The notes: a model not told the origin generated them from the sequence alone. 64,000 bases of DNA from Candidatus Gastranaerophilales bacterium (GCA_944325665.1 CALVAY010000007.1:1-64000); one strand, 5' to 3'. Counted from the first letter of the stretch, positions 27,065 to 36,132 are shown. Numbers and translations are program-made.

Positions 27065-28270
27065 TTACTGCATATTAAACTCTTTAAAAAATTCACCCAA
27101 GAACTTAAAGCCCTCAAGGTAAGAATTTATATGAATTTTCTCATCAGGCGAGTGCATATTTTCAATATCCGCTATGCCTATTAAAACAGGCTTAAAGGTT
27201 TTTGAATATTTATTTTGCTTGTTTGCGTAAATATGAGTTTCCGCACCTGCATGGAACGAACTTACATCAAGCTTTACGCCTGCTTTTTTTGCAGCCTCGC
27301 GGCCAATATTTACAAGAGTATCATCATCAGACTTTTCAAAAGGCAAAAGATGCACGCTTGTTTCAATTTTAACCTCAACAAGTCCGCCGTATTTTTTATT
27401 AATTGCATCTGCAATATTTTTATATGCATCAATTAATTCTTTTTCAAACCAAGTATTTGAACTTCTGATTGAATAATGAGCGTAAGCGGTTGTATTAATT
27501 ACGTTATCCGTACAATTTTTTGCAATATATTCGCAAGGATTTTTTACTCTATAAGCCGATTTTAAAGTTCTTTCGACCCCGCCGCCAATTATACAGCCTA
27601 AGTTTGCAGAGGTTACAACGCCAAGCTCATCCTCGTTTATAACCCCAATCGGTGCGATTTTAACATAGTCCGCAATAATTTTTGCAGCGTTAATTCTATC
27701 TTTCTTGTCTATATCTAAACCGCTGTGTCCGCCGTATTTTGTATTTACGATAACATCCAATTTTGTATAGCTTGCACCGGAAATTTCAAACTTTCCTAAA
27801 TTTGCACTGTCCAATACTAAAATGTATTCGCTTTCAAGAGTTGAAAAATCAAGGTGATTAATACCTGTCATAGACTGCTCTTCATCACGGGTAAATACCA
27901 GCTCTAAACCGCCGTGCTTTAGGTCTTTATCTTGATTAACATTTAAAGCAAGTCTAATTGCCGCAGCAGCACCTGCTTTGTCGTCAGCACCCAAAGTTCT
28001 TGATTTATCGGTTTCAATAATATCGCCGTTTACAACCACATTAACAGGGCTGTCATCTCCGACAACATCCATATGCGTGCTTAAAAGCAGCGGTCTTTTT
28101 GTACTGTCGGTAGGTTCAATATAAGCATAAACATTGCCATAGTCGTCTTTTTTAGCGTTTACGCCGCCGTTTGTTAAAATTTCAACAATTTTATCCGCAA
28201 CTTTTTCTTCCCCAAGAGGCGGAGAAGGAATTTTTGCAAGTTCTATAAATGTTTCGACAAGTTTTTCCAT
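27065..28270 (-). CDS. pepT: M20 peptidase, tripeptide aminopeptidase type
   Basis: A 401-residue zinc peptidase of family M20 (PepT type), predicted to cut N-terminal residues from tripeptides in the cytoplasm. Metal and catalytic blocks: 'LLLSTHMDVVGD' (His and the catalytic Asp), 'RTLGADDKAGAAAAI' (bridging Asp), 'LELVFTRDEEQSMTG' (catalytic Glu pair), 'NTKYGGHSGLDIDKKDRINA' and 'SFHAGAETHIY' (last His). Length fits. It lies 15 bp downstream of trpS on the same strand, with AAGGG as SD, and is probably in the TPR-trpS-pepT transcript. Confidence 0.9.
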   Translation of the reverse strand: MEKLVETFIELAKIPSPPLGEEKVADKIVEILTNGGVNAKKDDYGNVYAYIEPTDSTKRPLLLSTHMDVVGDDSPVNVVVNGDIIETDKSRTLGADDKAGAAAAIRLALNVNQDKDLKHGGLELVFTRDEEQSMTGINHLDFSTLESEYILVLDSANLGKFEISGASYTKLDVIVNTKYGGHSGLDIDKKDRINAAKIIADYVKIAPIGVINEDELGVVTSANLGCIIGGGVERTLKSAYRVKNPCEYIAKNCTDNVINTTAYAHYSIRSSNTWFEKELIDAYKNIADAINKKYGGLVEVKIETSVHLLPFEKSDDDTLVNIGREAAKKAGVKLDVSSFHAGAETHIYANKQNKYSKTFKPVLIGIADIENMHSPDEKIHINSYLEGFKFLGEFFKEFNMQ

Positions 28271-28285
28271 AAAAAACCCTTTATA

Positions 28286-29296
28286 TTAGTACATTTTCAC
28301 AACTTCTTTTACTTTATCCAAAATAATTTGAGCTTCTTTTTGCGCCCTGTTTGAACCTTCAAGCAAAATTTCTCTTACAAGTTTAGGGTTATTCTCAAGC
28401 TCTTTTCTTTTTGCCCTGATTGGCGCAAGCATTTCATTCACTTTATTTGCAAGCTCACGCTTACACTGAGCACAGCCGATTTCACCCTTGCGGCAAAGCG
28501 AGTCGATTTCTTTTACTTTTTCTTCGCTGTCAAAAATTTTCCAATAATCATAAACCACTTCGCAATCCTCAGGATGCCCCGGGTCATCTCTTCTTAGGCG
28601 GCTTCTGTCGGTAATTGCGCTCATTATTTTCTTTTCGGTTGTTTTCTCGTCATCCGAAATTTTTATATCGTTATTAAAAGATTTACCCATTTTATTGCCG
28701 TCAACACCCTTCATTAAAGGAATTTGGGTCAAAAGAGGTTCAGGCTCAACAAAAAAGTCTGTTTTATAGATATTATTAAAACGTCTTATAATATCTCGAG
28801 AAAGTTCAACATGCGGGACTTGGTCAATTCCTACGGGAACATAGTTTGCATTGAACATCATAATATCTGCTGTCATTAAGACAGGATAACCTAAAAGCCC
28901 GTATGAAATTTGCGTGTCGTTGTGCCCGCCTTCTCTTAAAGCTCTTGCCATATCTTTTAAGGTAGGATCACGCTCCACCCAGTTTTGAGGAGTAATCATG
29001 CTTAAATAAATATGCAATTGCGCAATTTGAGGGACTAAAGACTGCACATAAATTGTTGATTTATCAGGGTCGATACCGCAAGAAAGCCAGTCTAAAGCTA
29101 CGTTTTCAACGTTTTGTGCTAAAGTTTCGGTTGAATCAAATTTCGTTGTAAGTGCGTGCCAATCGGCAATAAAAAAGAAGCTGTCATATTCATTTTGCAG
29201 TTTTTTCCAATTTGAAAGCACCCCGAAATAATGCCCTAAGTGGAGCTTTCCTGTTGATCTCATGCCTGAAACTATTCTTTTTTTACCCTCTGTCAT
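28286..29296 (-). CDS. trpS: Tryptophanyl-tRNA synthetase
   Basis: A 336-residue class I synthetase. Motifs: 'RIVSGMRSTGKLHLGHYFGVL' (HIGH-like), 'FFIADWHALTT', 'GIDPDKSTIYVQSLVP', 'YPVLMTADIMMF', 'VPVGIDQVPHVELSRDI' and 'GNKMGKSFNND' (KMSKS variant). The length is normal for bacterial TrpRS. Its start overlaps the end of the upstream TPR gene by 14 bp, and the SD is weak, so translation coupling is likely. Confidence 0.96.
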   Translation of the reverse strand: MTEGKKRIVSGMRSTGKLHLGHYFGVLSNWKKLQNEYDSFFFIADWHALTTKFDSTETLAQNVENVALDWLSCGIDPDKSTIYVQSLVPQIAQLHIYLSMITPQNWVERDPTLKDMARALREGGHNDTQISYGLLGYPVLMTADIMMFNANYVPVGIDQVPHVELSRDIIRRFNNIYKTDFFVEPEPLLTQIPLMKGVDGNKMGKSFNNDIKISDDEKTTEKKIMSAITDRSRLRRDDPGHPEDCEVVYDYWKIFDSEEKVKEIDSLCRKGEIGCAQCKRELANKVNEMLAPIRAKRKELENNPKLVREILLEGSNRAQKEAQIILDKVKEVVKMY

Positions 29297-31073
29297 TTTG
29301 TCTTTCTACCTCTTTAATCAGTTTTAGTGCCTCTGAATAGTCAGAGAAAATGTTTAAAGCCTCGTAGGCCTTGTTTTTTGCTTTTTCAATTTCGCCGATT
29401 TTTAAATAGCAATTTCCTAAATCGCAAAGCAGTATGTGGTTTTGAGGAAATTCTTGAGCTAAATTTTCAAAAATTCCAATCGCTGCCTTATAATCCTTTA
29501 AATTCATATAAGAAATTGCAAGCATATTTAAAAGCTCACAGTCGTCTTTTACAATGCTTACCATATCTTCCAAAAGTTCTTTTGCAACTTTATATTTTTT
29601 CTGAGAAAAATATAATTTAGCCAAATTATACAGCGCAATGTAGTTTTTAGGGTTAATTTCAACCGCCTTGGTTAATTTTTCGACGCCCTCTTGAACTTTG
29701 CCCTCTAAGATTAAATTTTCACCCCAATGAGCAAGATAATCGGGGTTATTCGGCTCAAGCTTAACCGATTTTTCATAAAACTCATCCGCTTTTTCGTATT
29801 CCTTGGTTTTATTTAGAAAAACCGCGTAAGCAAAAGTAATTTCGCTCTCATCAGGCTCAAGTTTAACCGCCTCTTCAAGCTCGTCTTTTGCCCAATCCAC
29901 CATATTCATTTTTAAATATAAAACGCCTAAGTCCTTGTGAGCAAAGGGATTATGCGGTTCAAGAGCAATACATTTTTTAAATGCCTCTTTTGCACCTTCC
30001 AAATCCTCTTCGTTAATTAAGACAAGTGCGTAATTATAATAAACTTCAACATCGATTTTACCTCTTTTAATAAGTGCCTCAAGTATCTCACGAGCATTTT
30101 GATTATCACCCGTAAGCCTTAACAGTGCAGCGTATTTTTTGAGCAAATCGACCCCTGTCGGATTATACTTTAACAGCTCTCTTATAACCTTTAGCGCATC
30201 TTTATAATTTCTTGTTTCCATTAAAAGTGCAAGTAAATTATTTTGGTAATTTGTTTTCTCGGGATGAATTGCAATTAAACTTTTATACAAACTTATTGCA
30301 AGCTCATATTCCCCCGCGCGCCTTGCACAGTAGGCAAGAGTAGCCATTAATGTAACAGAGGGTTCAAGTTTGTATGCCGTATTAAAGTATTCAAAAGCCT
30401 TTTGCCAATCGCCTTTAATTTGATACAAAGTACCCAAATTATAATTTGTAAGAGCGTATTTCGGGTCAATTTCGTAAGCAAACTCTAAAACCTTCAAAGC
30501 TTCATCAACTTGATTTAGCGTAATAAAGCAGTTTGCAAGATTATTCATCATCTGAACATGCTTAGGATTTAGCTTTAAGGCTTCTTTAAGGTACTCAAGC
30601 GCCTCATAGTGCATATTTTGAGCAATATATGCAGTTGCAACCAAGTAAAACAGAAGGTAATCATCCCTTTTGACCTCAAGCAAAGGCTTAATAAGGTCAA
30701 TGACACTTTGGTGCTGACCTTGCTTGATGTAAATTACGGCAAGGTTTTTATACGCTTCAAAAAATTCATCTCTAAGCTCAATTACTTTTTTATAGTTTTT
30801 AATTGCATCATCTTCAAAACCAAGCTTATCATTGCAATTTGCAAGGTAAAAGTAAGATGTGGCATCGCTGTTGTCTTTTTTTACCGCCTTTTCAAAGACC
30901 TCTTTTGCTTTCGTGTAATTTTCCAAATTAACAAAACACAGCCCTAAGTTTTTTAGGACTTCAAGGTCGTCATCTTTTAGCTTAATGCTCTCTAAAATCT
31001 CAATCGCAGGCTGAAAATCACCTTTTGAGATAAGTTCTTGTGCGCTTTGTATTAATTCAACTTTATTTTCCAT
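29283..31073 (-). CDS. Large TPR-repeat protein
   Basis: A 596-residue protein made almost wholly of tandem 34-residue tetratricopeptide repeats (about 16-17), for example 'VLKNLGLCFVNLENYTKAKEVFEKAVKKD' and 'AHKDLGVLYLKMNMVDWAKDELEEAVKLE'. There is no signal peptide or catalytic domain. Such proteins are scaffolds for protein-protein contact; the partner is unknown. It has no Shine-Dalgarno: on the minus strand a TATAAT (31080-31085) ends exactly 6 nt before the ATG, suggesting a leaderless transcript. It is divergent from ppdK. Confidence 0.88.
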   Translation of the reverse strand: MENKVELIQSAQELISKGDFQPAIEILESIKLKDDDLEVLKNLGLCFVNLENYTKAKEVFEKAVKKDNSDATSYFYLANCNDKLGFEDDAIKNYKKVIELRDEFFEAYKNLAVIYIKQGQHQSVIDLIKPLLEVKRDDYLLFYLVATAYIAQNMHYEALEYLKEALKLNPKHVQMMNNLANCFITLNQVDEALKVLEFAYEIDPKYALTNYNLGTLYQIKGDWQKAFEYFNTAYKLEPSVTLMATLAYCARRAGEYELAISLYKSLIAIHPEKTNYQNNLLALLMETRNYKDALKVIRELLKYNPTGVDLLKKYAALLRLTGDNQNAREILEALIKRGKIDVEVYYNYALVLINEEDLEGAKEAFKKCIALEPHNPFAHKDLGVLYLKMNMVDWAKDELEEAVKLEPDESEITFAYAVFLNKTKEYEKADEFYEKSVKLEPNNPDYLAHWGENLILEGKVQEGVEKLTKAVEINPKNYIALYNLAKLYFSQKKYKVAKELLEDMVSIVKDDCELLNMLAISYMNLKDYKAAIGIFENLAQEFPQNHILLCDLGNCYLKIGEIEKAKNKAYEALNIFSDYSEALKLIKEVERQNDRG

Positions 31074-31093
31074 AAAGTGATTATAACAGGAAA

Positions 31094-31122
31094 TTGTATA
31101 TAAATCACTTTTATGTTAGAAT
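31094..31122 (+). promoter_or_regulatory. ppdK promoter
   Basis: TTGTAT, 17 bp, TAGAAT with an upstream TATG (extended -10 look). Predicted transcripts would have a leader of about 40 nt before the ppdK ATG. Confidence 0.65.
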
Positions 31123-31168
31123 ATTTTCAACTTTTTTTAGATTTTTATTTGAAAAGGAGAAAAAATTA

Positions 31169-33817
31169 ATGACGACACAAAAACGTGTATGGCTTTTTAG
31201 AGAAGGCAATGCCGATATGCGCAATTTACTTGGCGGAAAAGGTGCTAACCTTGCCGAGATGACAAATGCAGGTCTGCCTGTTCCCCCCGGTTTGACTATT
31301 ACGACCGAAACCTGCATGGAATATATCAACTCAGGTAACAAAATGCCCGAAGGCGTTATGGACGAAGTAAGAGCAGCTTTGGCTGATGTTGAAAACCAAA
31401 CAGGTAAAAAATTCGGCGACAGCGAAAATCCGCTTTTGGTTTCTGTTCGCTCAGGTGCAAGACTTTCTATGCCGGGTATGATGGAAACTATCCTAAACCT
31501 TGGTATGAACGATAAAACAGTTGAAGGTATGATTAAACTTACCAATAATCCTCGTTTTTGCTACGATTCATACCGCAGATTTTTAACAATGTTCGGCTCG
31601 GTTGCTTGGGACATTGAAAGAGTAAAATTCGAAGAATACATTGATAAAATTAAAGAACAAAAAGGCGTTAAACAAGACACCGAACTAACTGCGGATGATT
31701 GGAAATCACTTATCGAGCCTTATAAAGAATTAATCAAAAAAGAAACAGGAAAAGAATTCCCGCAAGATCCTATGGTACAACTTCAAGAAGCTATTGAAGC
31801 GGTATTCAGATCTTGGAATATTCCTCGTGCGGTTGCTTACCGTAACCACTACAAAATCGACCATAACTACGGTACAGCCGTAAACGTACAAACCATGGTA
31901 TTTGGTAATATGGGCGATGACTGTGCAACAGGTGTTTCATTCACCAGAAACCCTTCAACAGGTGAAAATAAATTCTATGGTGAATATTTAACAAATGCTC
32001 AAGGCGAAGACGTTGTTGCAGGTATCAGAACACCTAAACCGATTTGCGAACTTGAAAATGAAATGCCTGAGCTTTACAGACAATATGTAGATATTGCTAA
32101 AAACCTTGAAAAACACTACAAAGATGTTCAAGATATGGAATTTACCATTGAACGCGGTAAATTATACGTTCTTCAAACAAGAAACGGTAAAAGAACAGCT
32201 GCTGCTGCGGTTAGAATTGCCGTTGAAATGGAAAAAGAAGGCATAATCACAAAAGAAAGAGCTATCTCTCTTGTTGATCCTTACCAATTATATCAACTTT
32301 TATTGCCGTCTTTTGACCCGAAAGCTAAAAAAGAAGCACACAAAATTGCTCAAGGTCTTGCAGCATCCCCCGGCGCTGCCGTTGGTAAAATCGTATTTGA
32401 TACCGATGCAGCAGCTGAGCGTGGCGAAGCAGGCGAAAAAGTTATTTTGGTAAGAATTGAAACTTGCCCCGATGACATTCACGGTATGATAGCTTCTCAA
32501 GGTGTATTGACACTTAGAGGCGGTATGACATCTCACGCTGCAGTTGTTGCAAAAGGTATGGGTAAACCCTGTGTTGCAGGTTGTGAAGACTTAAAAATCG
32601 ACCTTGCAAATAAAACTTTAACAGCAGGGGACGGAACAGTTTATCGTGAAAATGACATAATCTCTCTTGACGGCGGTACAGGTGAAGTTATGGCAGGAGA
32701 AGTTAAAACTCTTCGTGCCGATATGGACGAAAACTTTGAAACTCTGTTCAAGTGGGTTGATGAAACTAAAAAACTTGTGGTACGTGCTAACGCAGATACA
32801 CCTACTGACGTTAAAAACGCTGTTAAATTAGGCGCTCAAGGCGTTGGTTTGTGCCGTACAGAGCATATGTTTATGGACCCTGAAAGACTTCCTTGGGTTC
32901 AAAAAATGATTATCGCAGGAACTCCTGAAGCCAGAAAAGAAGCACTGGATAAACTTTTACCGATGCAGTATCAAGACTTCGTTGATATGTTCAAAGCATT
33001 GAACGGACTTCCGATGACAATTCGTCTTCTTGACCCGCCGTTACATGAGTTCTTGCCTGACAAAGAAAGCTTAATTGAACAGGTTGCAACTCTTAAAGCT
33101 CAAGGCAAAGATTACAAAAAAGAAGAAGAAATGCTTCACATTGTTGAAAACTTGAGCGAATCTAACCCGATGATGGGCTTAAGAGGCTGCCGTTTGGGTC
33201 TTATGTTCCCTGAAATTAACGAAATGCAAGTAAGAGCAATATTTATGGCTGCTTGCGACCTTAAAAAAGAAGGTTTAGAAGTTAAGCCCGAGGTTATGAT
33301 TCCTCTTGTATCTCACGTTAACGAGCTTAGAATTGACCGTGAACTTTTAGAGCGCGTTGCTCGCGAAGTTATGGAAGAAAAAGGCGTTGAAATTGATTAT
33401 ATGTTCGGTACGATGATTGAAATTCCTCGTGCAGCACTTACTGCGGATGAAATTGCTCAATACGCACAATTCTTCTCATTCGGTACAAACGACTTGACAC
33501 AGATGACTTTCGGGTTCTCTCGTGATGACGCTGAAGGTAAATTCTTAAACAAATACGTTGAAGAAAAAATCTTACCTCGTAACCCGTTTGAATCACTTGA
33601 TCAGGTTGGTGTGGGTCAGTTAATGCAAATCGCATTAGATAAAGCACTTAAGGTAAGACCTGACCTAAAAAGAGGCATTTGCGGCGAACACGGCGGCGAC
33701 CCTGATTCAGTAAAATTCTGCCACAGAATAGGTTTGAATTATGTATCTTGCTCTCCATTCAGAGTTCCGCAAGCGCGCTTAGCTGCAGCACAAGCTGTAA
33801 TAGAAGAACAAAAGTAG
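31169..33817 (+). CDS. ppdK: Pyruvate, phosphate dikinase
   Basis: An 882-residue PPDK interconverting pyruvate, ATP and Pi with PEP, AMP and PPi. The ATG at 31169 is chosen: it has SD AAAAGGAGA and gives MTTQKRVWLFREGNADMRNL, whereas the upstream in-frame codon at 31094 lies in the promoter. Domains in order: N-terminal ATP-grasp ('LLGGKGANLAEM', 'SVRSGARLSMPGMMETILNLG'), the swivelling His domain ('LTLRGGMTSHAAVVAKGMGKPCVAG', with the phospho-His) and the PEP/pyruvate barrel ('GLRGCRLGLMFPEI', 'FSFGTNDLTQMTFGFSRDD', 'ICGEHGGDPDSV'). Codon bias suggests high expression. Its last ~50 bp are repeated three more times downstream. Confidence 0.98.
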   Translation: MTTQKRVWLFREGNADMRNLLGGKGANLAEMTNAGLPVPPGLTITTETCMEYINSGNKMPEGVMDEVRAALADVENQTGKKFGDSENPLLVSVRSGARLSMPGMMETILNLGMNDKTVEGMIKLTNNPRFCYDSYRRFLTMFGSVAWDIERVKFEEYIDKIKEQKGVKQDTELTADDWKSLIEPYKELIKKETGKEFPQDPMVQLQEAIEAVFRSWNIPRAVAYRNHYKIDHNYGTAVNVQTMVFGNMGDDCATGVSFTRNPSTGENKFYGEYLTNAQGEDVVAGIRTPKPICELENEMPELYRQYVDIAKNLEKHYKDVQDMEFTIERGKLYVLQTRNGKRTAAAAVRIAVEMEKEGIITKERAISLVDPYQLYQLLLPSFDPKAKKEAHKIAQGLAASPGAAVGKIVFDTDAAAERGEAGEKVILVRIETCPDDIHGMIASQGVLTLRGGMTSHAAVVAKGMGKPCVAGCEDLKIDLANKTLTAGDGTVYRENDIISLDGGTGEVMAGEVKTLRADMDENFETLFKWVDETKKLVVRANADTPTDVKNAVKLGAQGVGLCRTEHMFMDPERLPWVQKMIIAGTPEARKEALDKLLPMQYQDFVDMFKALNGLPMTIRLLDPPLHEFLPDKESLIEQVATLKAQGKDYKKEEEMLHIVENLSESNPMMGLRGCRLGLMFPEINEMQVRAIFMAACDLKKEGLEVKPEVMIPLVSHVNELRIDRELLERVAREVMEEKGVEIDYMFGTMIEIPRAALTADEIAQYAQFFSFGTNDLTQMTFGFSRDDAEGKFLNKYVEEKILPRNPFESLDQVGVGQLMQIALDKALKVRPDLKRGICGEHGGDPDSVKFCHRIGLNYVSCSPFRVPQARLAAAQAVIEEQK

Positions 33818-33829
33818 CACGCTTGCAAT

Positions 33830-33865
33830 ATTGTGCATTCGCACTTTGCAAGCAAAGCTCGCAAG
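33830..33865 (+). repeat. Hairpin element, ppdK copy 1
   Basis: The sequence is ATTGTGCATTCGCACTTTG followed by CAAGCAAAGCTCGCAAG. It contains the hairpin GTGC-ATTC-GCAC and the core TTTGCAAGCAAAGCTCGCAAG. It is homologous to the element at 985-1019 beside tRNA-Ala. Confidence 0.75.
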
Positions 33866-33918
33866 GGCTTACTGCAGCACAAGCTGTAATAGAAGAACAA
33901 AAGTAGCACGCTTGCAAT

Positions 33919-33954
33919 ATTGTGCATTCGCACTTTGCAAGCAAAGCTCGCAAG
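33919..33954 (+). repeat. Hairpin element, ppdK copy 2
   Basis: Identical by eye to the copy at 33830-33865, one array period (89 bp) further on. Confidence 0.75.
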
Positions 33955-34006
33955 GGCTTACTGCAGCTCAAGCTGTAATAGAAGAGCAAAAGTAGCACGC
34001 TGCAAT

Positions 34007-34042
34007 ATTGTGCATTCGCACTTTGCAAGCAAAGCTCGCAAG
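34007..34042 (+). repeat. Hairpin element, ppdK copy 3
   Basis: Identical core. The bases just before it read CACGC-TGC, with one T lost compared with the other two spacers, which explains the 88-bp final period. Confidence 0.75.
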
Positions 34043-34094
34043 GGCTTACTGCAGCTCAAGCTGTAATTGAGGAACAAAAGTAGCCTTGCCTTAA

Positions 34095-34129
34095 TTGCAG
34101 ACAAGCTGCGTTTACAAGCAAAGCTTACA
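34095..34129 (+). repeat. Hairpin element variant at the end of the ppdK array
   Basis: After the last tail copy the spacer reads TTGCAGACAAGCTGCG and then TTTACAAGCAAAGCTTACA. The hairpin stem is now GCAG-ACAAG-CTGC, while the core stays close to the other copies (TTTACAAGCAAAGCTTACA against TTTGCAAGCAAAGCTCGCA). The 13-mer GCAGACAAGCTGC is also found, reverse-complemented, at 54-66 beside tRNA-Val. Confidence 0.65.
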
Positions 34130-34142
34130 AAAGCAATAAACA

Positions 34143-34184
34143 AAATAATACCCTGAAGAAATTAATCTCAGGGTATTATTTTTA
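34143..34184. terminator. Terminator between ppdK and the flagellar genes
   Basis: AAATAATACCCTGA pairs with TCAGGGTATTATTT around an 11-nt loop, followed by T residues on the plus strand. The A-rich side also gives T on the minus strand, so it can serve both convergent units. Confidence 0.88.
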
Positions 34185-34197
34185 TATAAAAACTAAA

Positions 34198-35031
34198 TTA
34201 ATCCAAAAGTTGAAGTGCGTTTTGCAATAGCTGTTTATAACTTGAAATAAGCTTATTTGAAAGCTCCATTTGCATTTTCGCCTCTTGGTAATATGTCGCA
34301 TTAGCCTTAAAGTCGATATTAGACAGCTCCAACATACCGCTTGTAATTTCAGCCTTACCTACGACAGGGCGCCCTGACTGTGCTGTTTCAACAAAGTAGC
34401 CGTCTTTGTACTGATACAGTTCTTGAGGGTTATGGAAATTCATAACGGCAATTTTGTATAACGGTGTAGCTTCCTTACCGCCGTTTGTTTTACCGTATAA
34501 AATACCGTCGCCTTTAATTTCATACTCGTCATATTTACCTAAAAATTTGCCGTTATCAGGGTCAATCCACAGTTTAATTTCAGTTGTAGGAACGCTCATC
34601 GCCCCGCCTCTTGCGGTTGTTTCATCAAATTCCGCACTTGTCAAGGTTTTTGTACCCGACATAATTTCGCCCCTGTCATTTAGGATATAACCTTGAACTT
34701 TTGAGCCGTCATTAGCCTTATAAACGCCTTCGGAGTCGAATTTAAACTCACCCAAACGAGTATAAGAAATTCTGCCCTCTTCGTTTCTTACAACAAAATA
34801 GCCGTTACCTTCCAAAAATACGTTTTCTGTTGAAGTACCAGGGATTGCTTTACCTTGACCTGTGTTTTTCAAATAACCGTCCAACTGCACGGCGTCTAAG
34901 AAGGTCTTAAAGGTAACTTGGTTTTCTCTGTAACCGGGAGTGTACATGTTAACCATGTTCTCTGTTACAGCATCCATCCAATTCCTTGTTGCCGCCTGAA
35001 TATTAATCGCATTAACGTAAGCGTCTTTCAT
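34198..35031 (-). CDS. Flagellar rod/hook protein (FlgE/F/G family)
   Basis: A 277-residue axial flagellar protein. The N-terminal helix 'NAINIQAATRNWMDAVTENMVNMYTPGY' and the following 'VFLEGNGYFVVRNEEGRISYTRLGEFKFDSEG' are the conserved FlgE/FlgF/FlgG blocks. The C-terminus 'GMLELSNIDFKANATYYQEAKMQMELSNKLI' is the matching coiled-coil end. Length suits FlgF or FlgG, or a short hook protein; I cannot decide which. The ATGA overlap with the FliK-like gene shows coupling, and the order fliJ-fliK-flg is classical for hook assembly genes. Confidence 0.88.
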   Translation of the reverse strand: MKDAYVNAINIQAATRNWMDAVTENMVNMYTPGYRENQVTFKTFLDAVQLDGYLKNTGQGKAIPGTSTENVFLEGNGYFVVRNEEGRISYTRLGEFKFDSEGVYKANDGSKVQGYILNDRGEIMSGTKTLTSAEFDETTARGGAMSVPTTEIKLWIDPDNGKFLGKYDEYEIKGDGILYGKTNGGKEATPLYKIAVMNFHNPQELYQYKDGYFVETAQSGRPVVGKAEITSGMLELSNIDFKANATYYQEAKMQMELSNKLISSYKQLLQNALQLLD

Positions 35032-35666
35032 CGGTTATTCTCCTTTTGGTCTTTTTGGTTTTCTCTTTGGTCTTTATACTGCTTGTAGCTTATGTTTGAA
35101 TAAGAAATATTTTGCTCGTCAAATCTTTGTCTAAGGTAAGGAATATTATTTTTCAAATACTCTTCAACCGCCTTATCGCCGGGGATAAAGTGTGCGTTTA
35201 CTTTTCCCTTGTCATCAAGTTTTAAAATAACCGTAACATTATTGTCAAAATCCATTCTTATAGGCTTTTTGGTGTCATAAGAAGTTTTTAACATATCCAA
35301 AAGAGCGCTTGAAACCTGCATTTTATTCGCATTTTTCGTGCTTACTTCAAGGTTATCTCCCTCGACTGAATAATTTATCAAACCGTTTTGATTAAGTAAA
35401 TTCACAAAAAACATCGCATCTTCTTGTGAAACCTTAAGTGCATCAATGTCATACTGTGCCGCAAAATCCAAATCCAAGAATAATTTGTTGATTTCATCAT
35501 CTTTATTTAAGGTTTTCTCTGCCTGAAAATTAGACATAAGCCTTTCAAGCTCACTTTTAAAACCAAGGGCAAAGCCGCCTTTTTTGGTATAGGCGTTAGA
35601 ATTCAGGCTCAAATCTTGCGAGCCTTGTATTTTATCCTCAGGGTTTATTTTACCTTCTACTATCAT
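35028..35666 (-). CDS. FliK-like hook-length control protein (probable)
   Basis: A 212-residue protein between fliJ and a hook/rod gene, exactly where fliK lies in many flagellar operons. The C-terminal half (~110-190), including 'VILKLDDKGKVNAHFIPGDKAVEEYLKNNIPYLRQRFDEQNI', resembles the Flg_hook domain of FliK that switches export specificity. The last ~20 residues are a charged Lys/Gln/Asn tail. It is much shorter than typical FliK (350-500 residues), so the ruler part is reduced. It overlaps fliJ by 17 bp and the next gene by 4 bp. Confidence 0.65.
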   Translation of the reverse strand: MIVEGKINPEDKIQGSQDLSLNSNAYTKKGGFALGFKSELERLMSNFQAEKTLNKDDEINKLFLDLDFAAQYDIDALKVSQEDAMFFVNLLNQNGLINYSVEGDNLEVSTKNANKMQVSSALLDMLKTSYDTKKPIRMDFDNNVTVILKLDDKGKVNAHFIPGDKAVEEYLKNNIPYLRQRFDEQNISYSNISYKQYKDQRENQKDQKENNR

Positions 35667-36132
35667 GTTTGTTCATTTCCTCGAGTTCTTGAAGTTCTTT
35701 TGCTTCACGGCTTTTTGCGAAGTGTTTTTGTGCGCCGATTTCATTTAACTGTTTAAGCTCAAGCGCTTTTTCTTCCATTAAATACTCTTCACGCTTATGC
35801 TCTTTGTGTTTTTCAAGTACGTTAACTTCCTTTTCGCGTTCTCTTAATTTTTCTTTTTCAACTTCCAGTGCTTCAAGTGCCTTTTGTTTTTCCTGTTCAA
35901 GCTGTTCGCCTTTTTCGTATAAGTGTTTTAAAAATTTATCAAACCCTTCATACATCATCGGGTCGGATTTTCGCATATTCACACGTGTGTCTTGAATATC
36001 TTTGTTATTTTTAATTATCAAAAGCTCAATTCTATCAACCTCAGCCTGAGCTTTTATGACTTCTTGAAGCTGCTCTTCTTTTTTTCTTATTCTGATTTCA
36101 AGGAACTTTTGAAGTCTGTACCTGAAAGGCAT
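35650..36132 (-). CDS. fliJ: Flagellar export chaperone FliJ
   Basis: A 160-residue, highly charged coiled-coil protein. The start 'MPFRYRLQKFLEIRIRKKEEQLQEV' is the typical FliJ N-terminus. Heptad-rich helices fill the rest, with Glu/Lys-rich stretches at ~75-125. FliJ is the general chaperone/stalk of the flagellar type III ATPase FliI. The ATPase itself is not in the window, and fliJ is the first gene of this minus-strand unit. It is divergent from the motA unit across a 119-bp gap. Confidence 0.85.
   Translation of the reverse strand: MPFRYRLQKFLEIRIRKKEEQLQEVIKAQAEVDRIELLIIKNNKDIQDTRVNMRKSDPMMYEGFDKFLKHLYEKGEQLEQEKQKALEALEVEKEKLREREKEVNVLEKHKEHKREEYLMEEKALELKQLNEIGAQKHFAKSREAKELQELEEMNKHDSRR

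Larger units (their letters stand above)
33768..34083 (+). repeat. Four-copy array of the ppdK 3' coding tail
   Basis: The final codons of ppdK (AAQAVIEEQK-stop) recur three times after the gene, with stops at 33815-33817, 33904-33906, 33993-33995 and 34081-34083 (spacing 89, 89, 88). Copies 1 and 2 have the same tail. Copies 3 and 4 differ from it by GCA to GCT, ATA to ATT and two GAA to GAG changes, all synonymous. All three extra copies have CTTACTGCAG where the gene has CTTAGCTGCAG. The spacers start CACGCTTGC, nearly the inverse of GCAAGCGCG in the gene tail, then carry a hairpin element. With the trailing spacer and terminator this fills the 380-bp gap before the flagellar genes. Confidence 0.95.

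Noticed and set aside
33768-34083. Phage or island attachment sites (att duplications)
   Set aside because: Gene-end duplication is typical of integrases, but there is no integrase or element content between the copies. There are four copies, and tRNA genes are also duplicated at their 5' ends with inverted pieces.
33739-34143. Minus-strand frames across the ppdK tail array
   Set aside because: They are shadows of the tandem repeat, repeating the same Cys/Leu-rich peptide, antisense to the real ppdK end.
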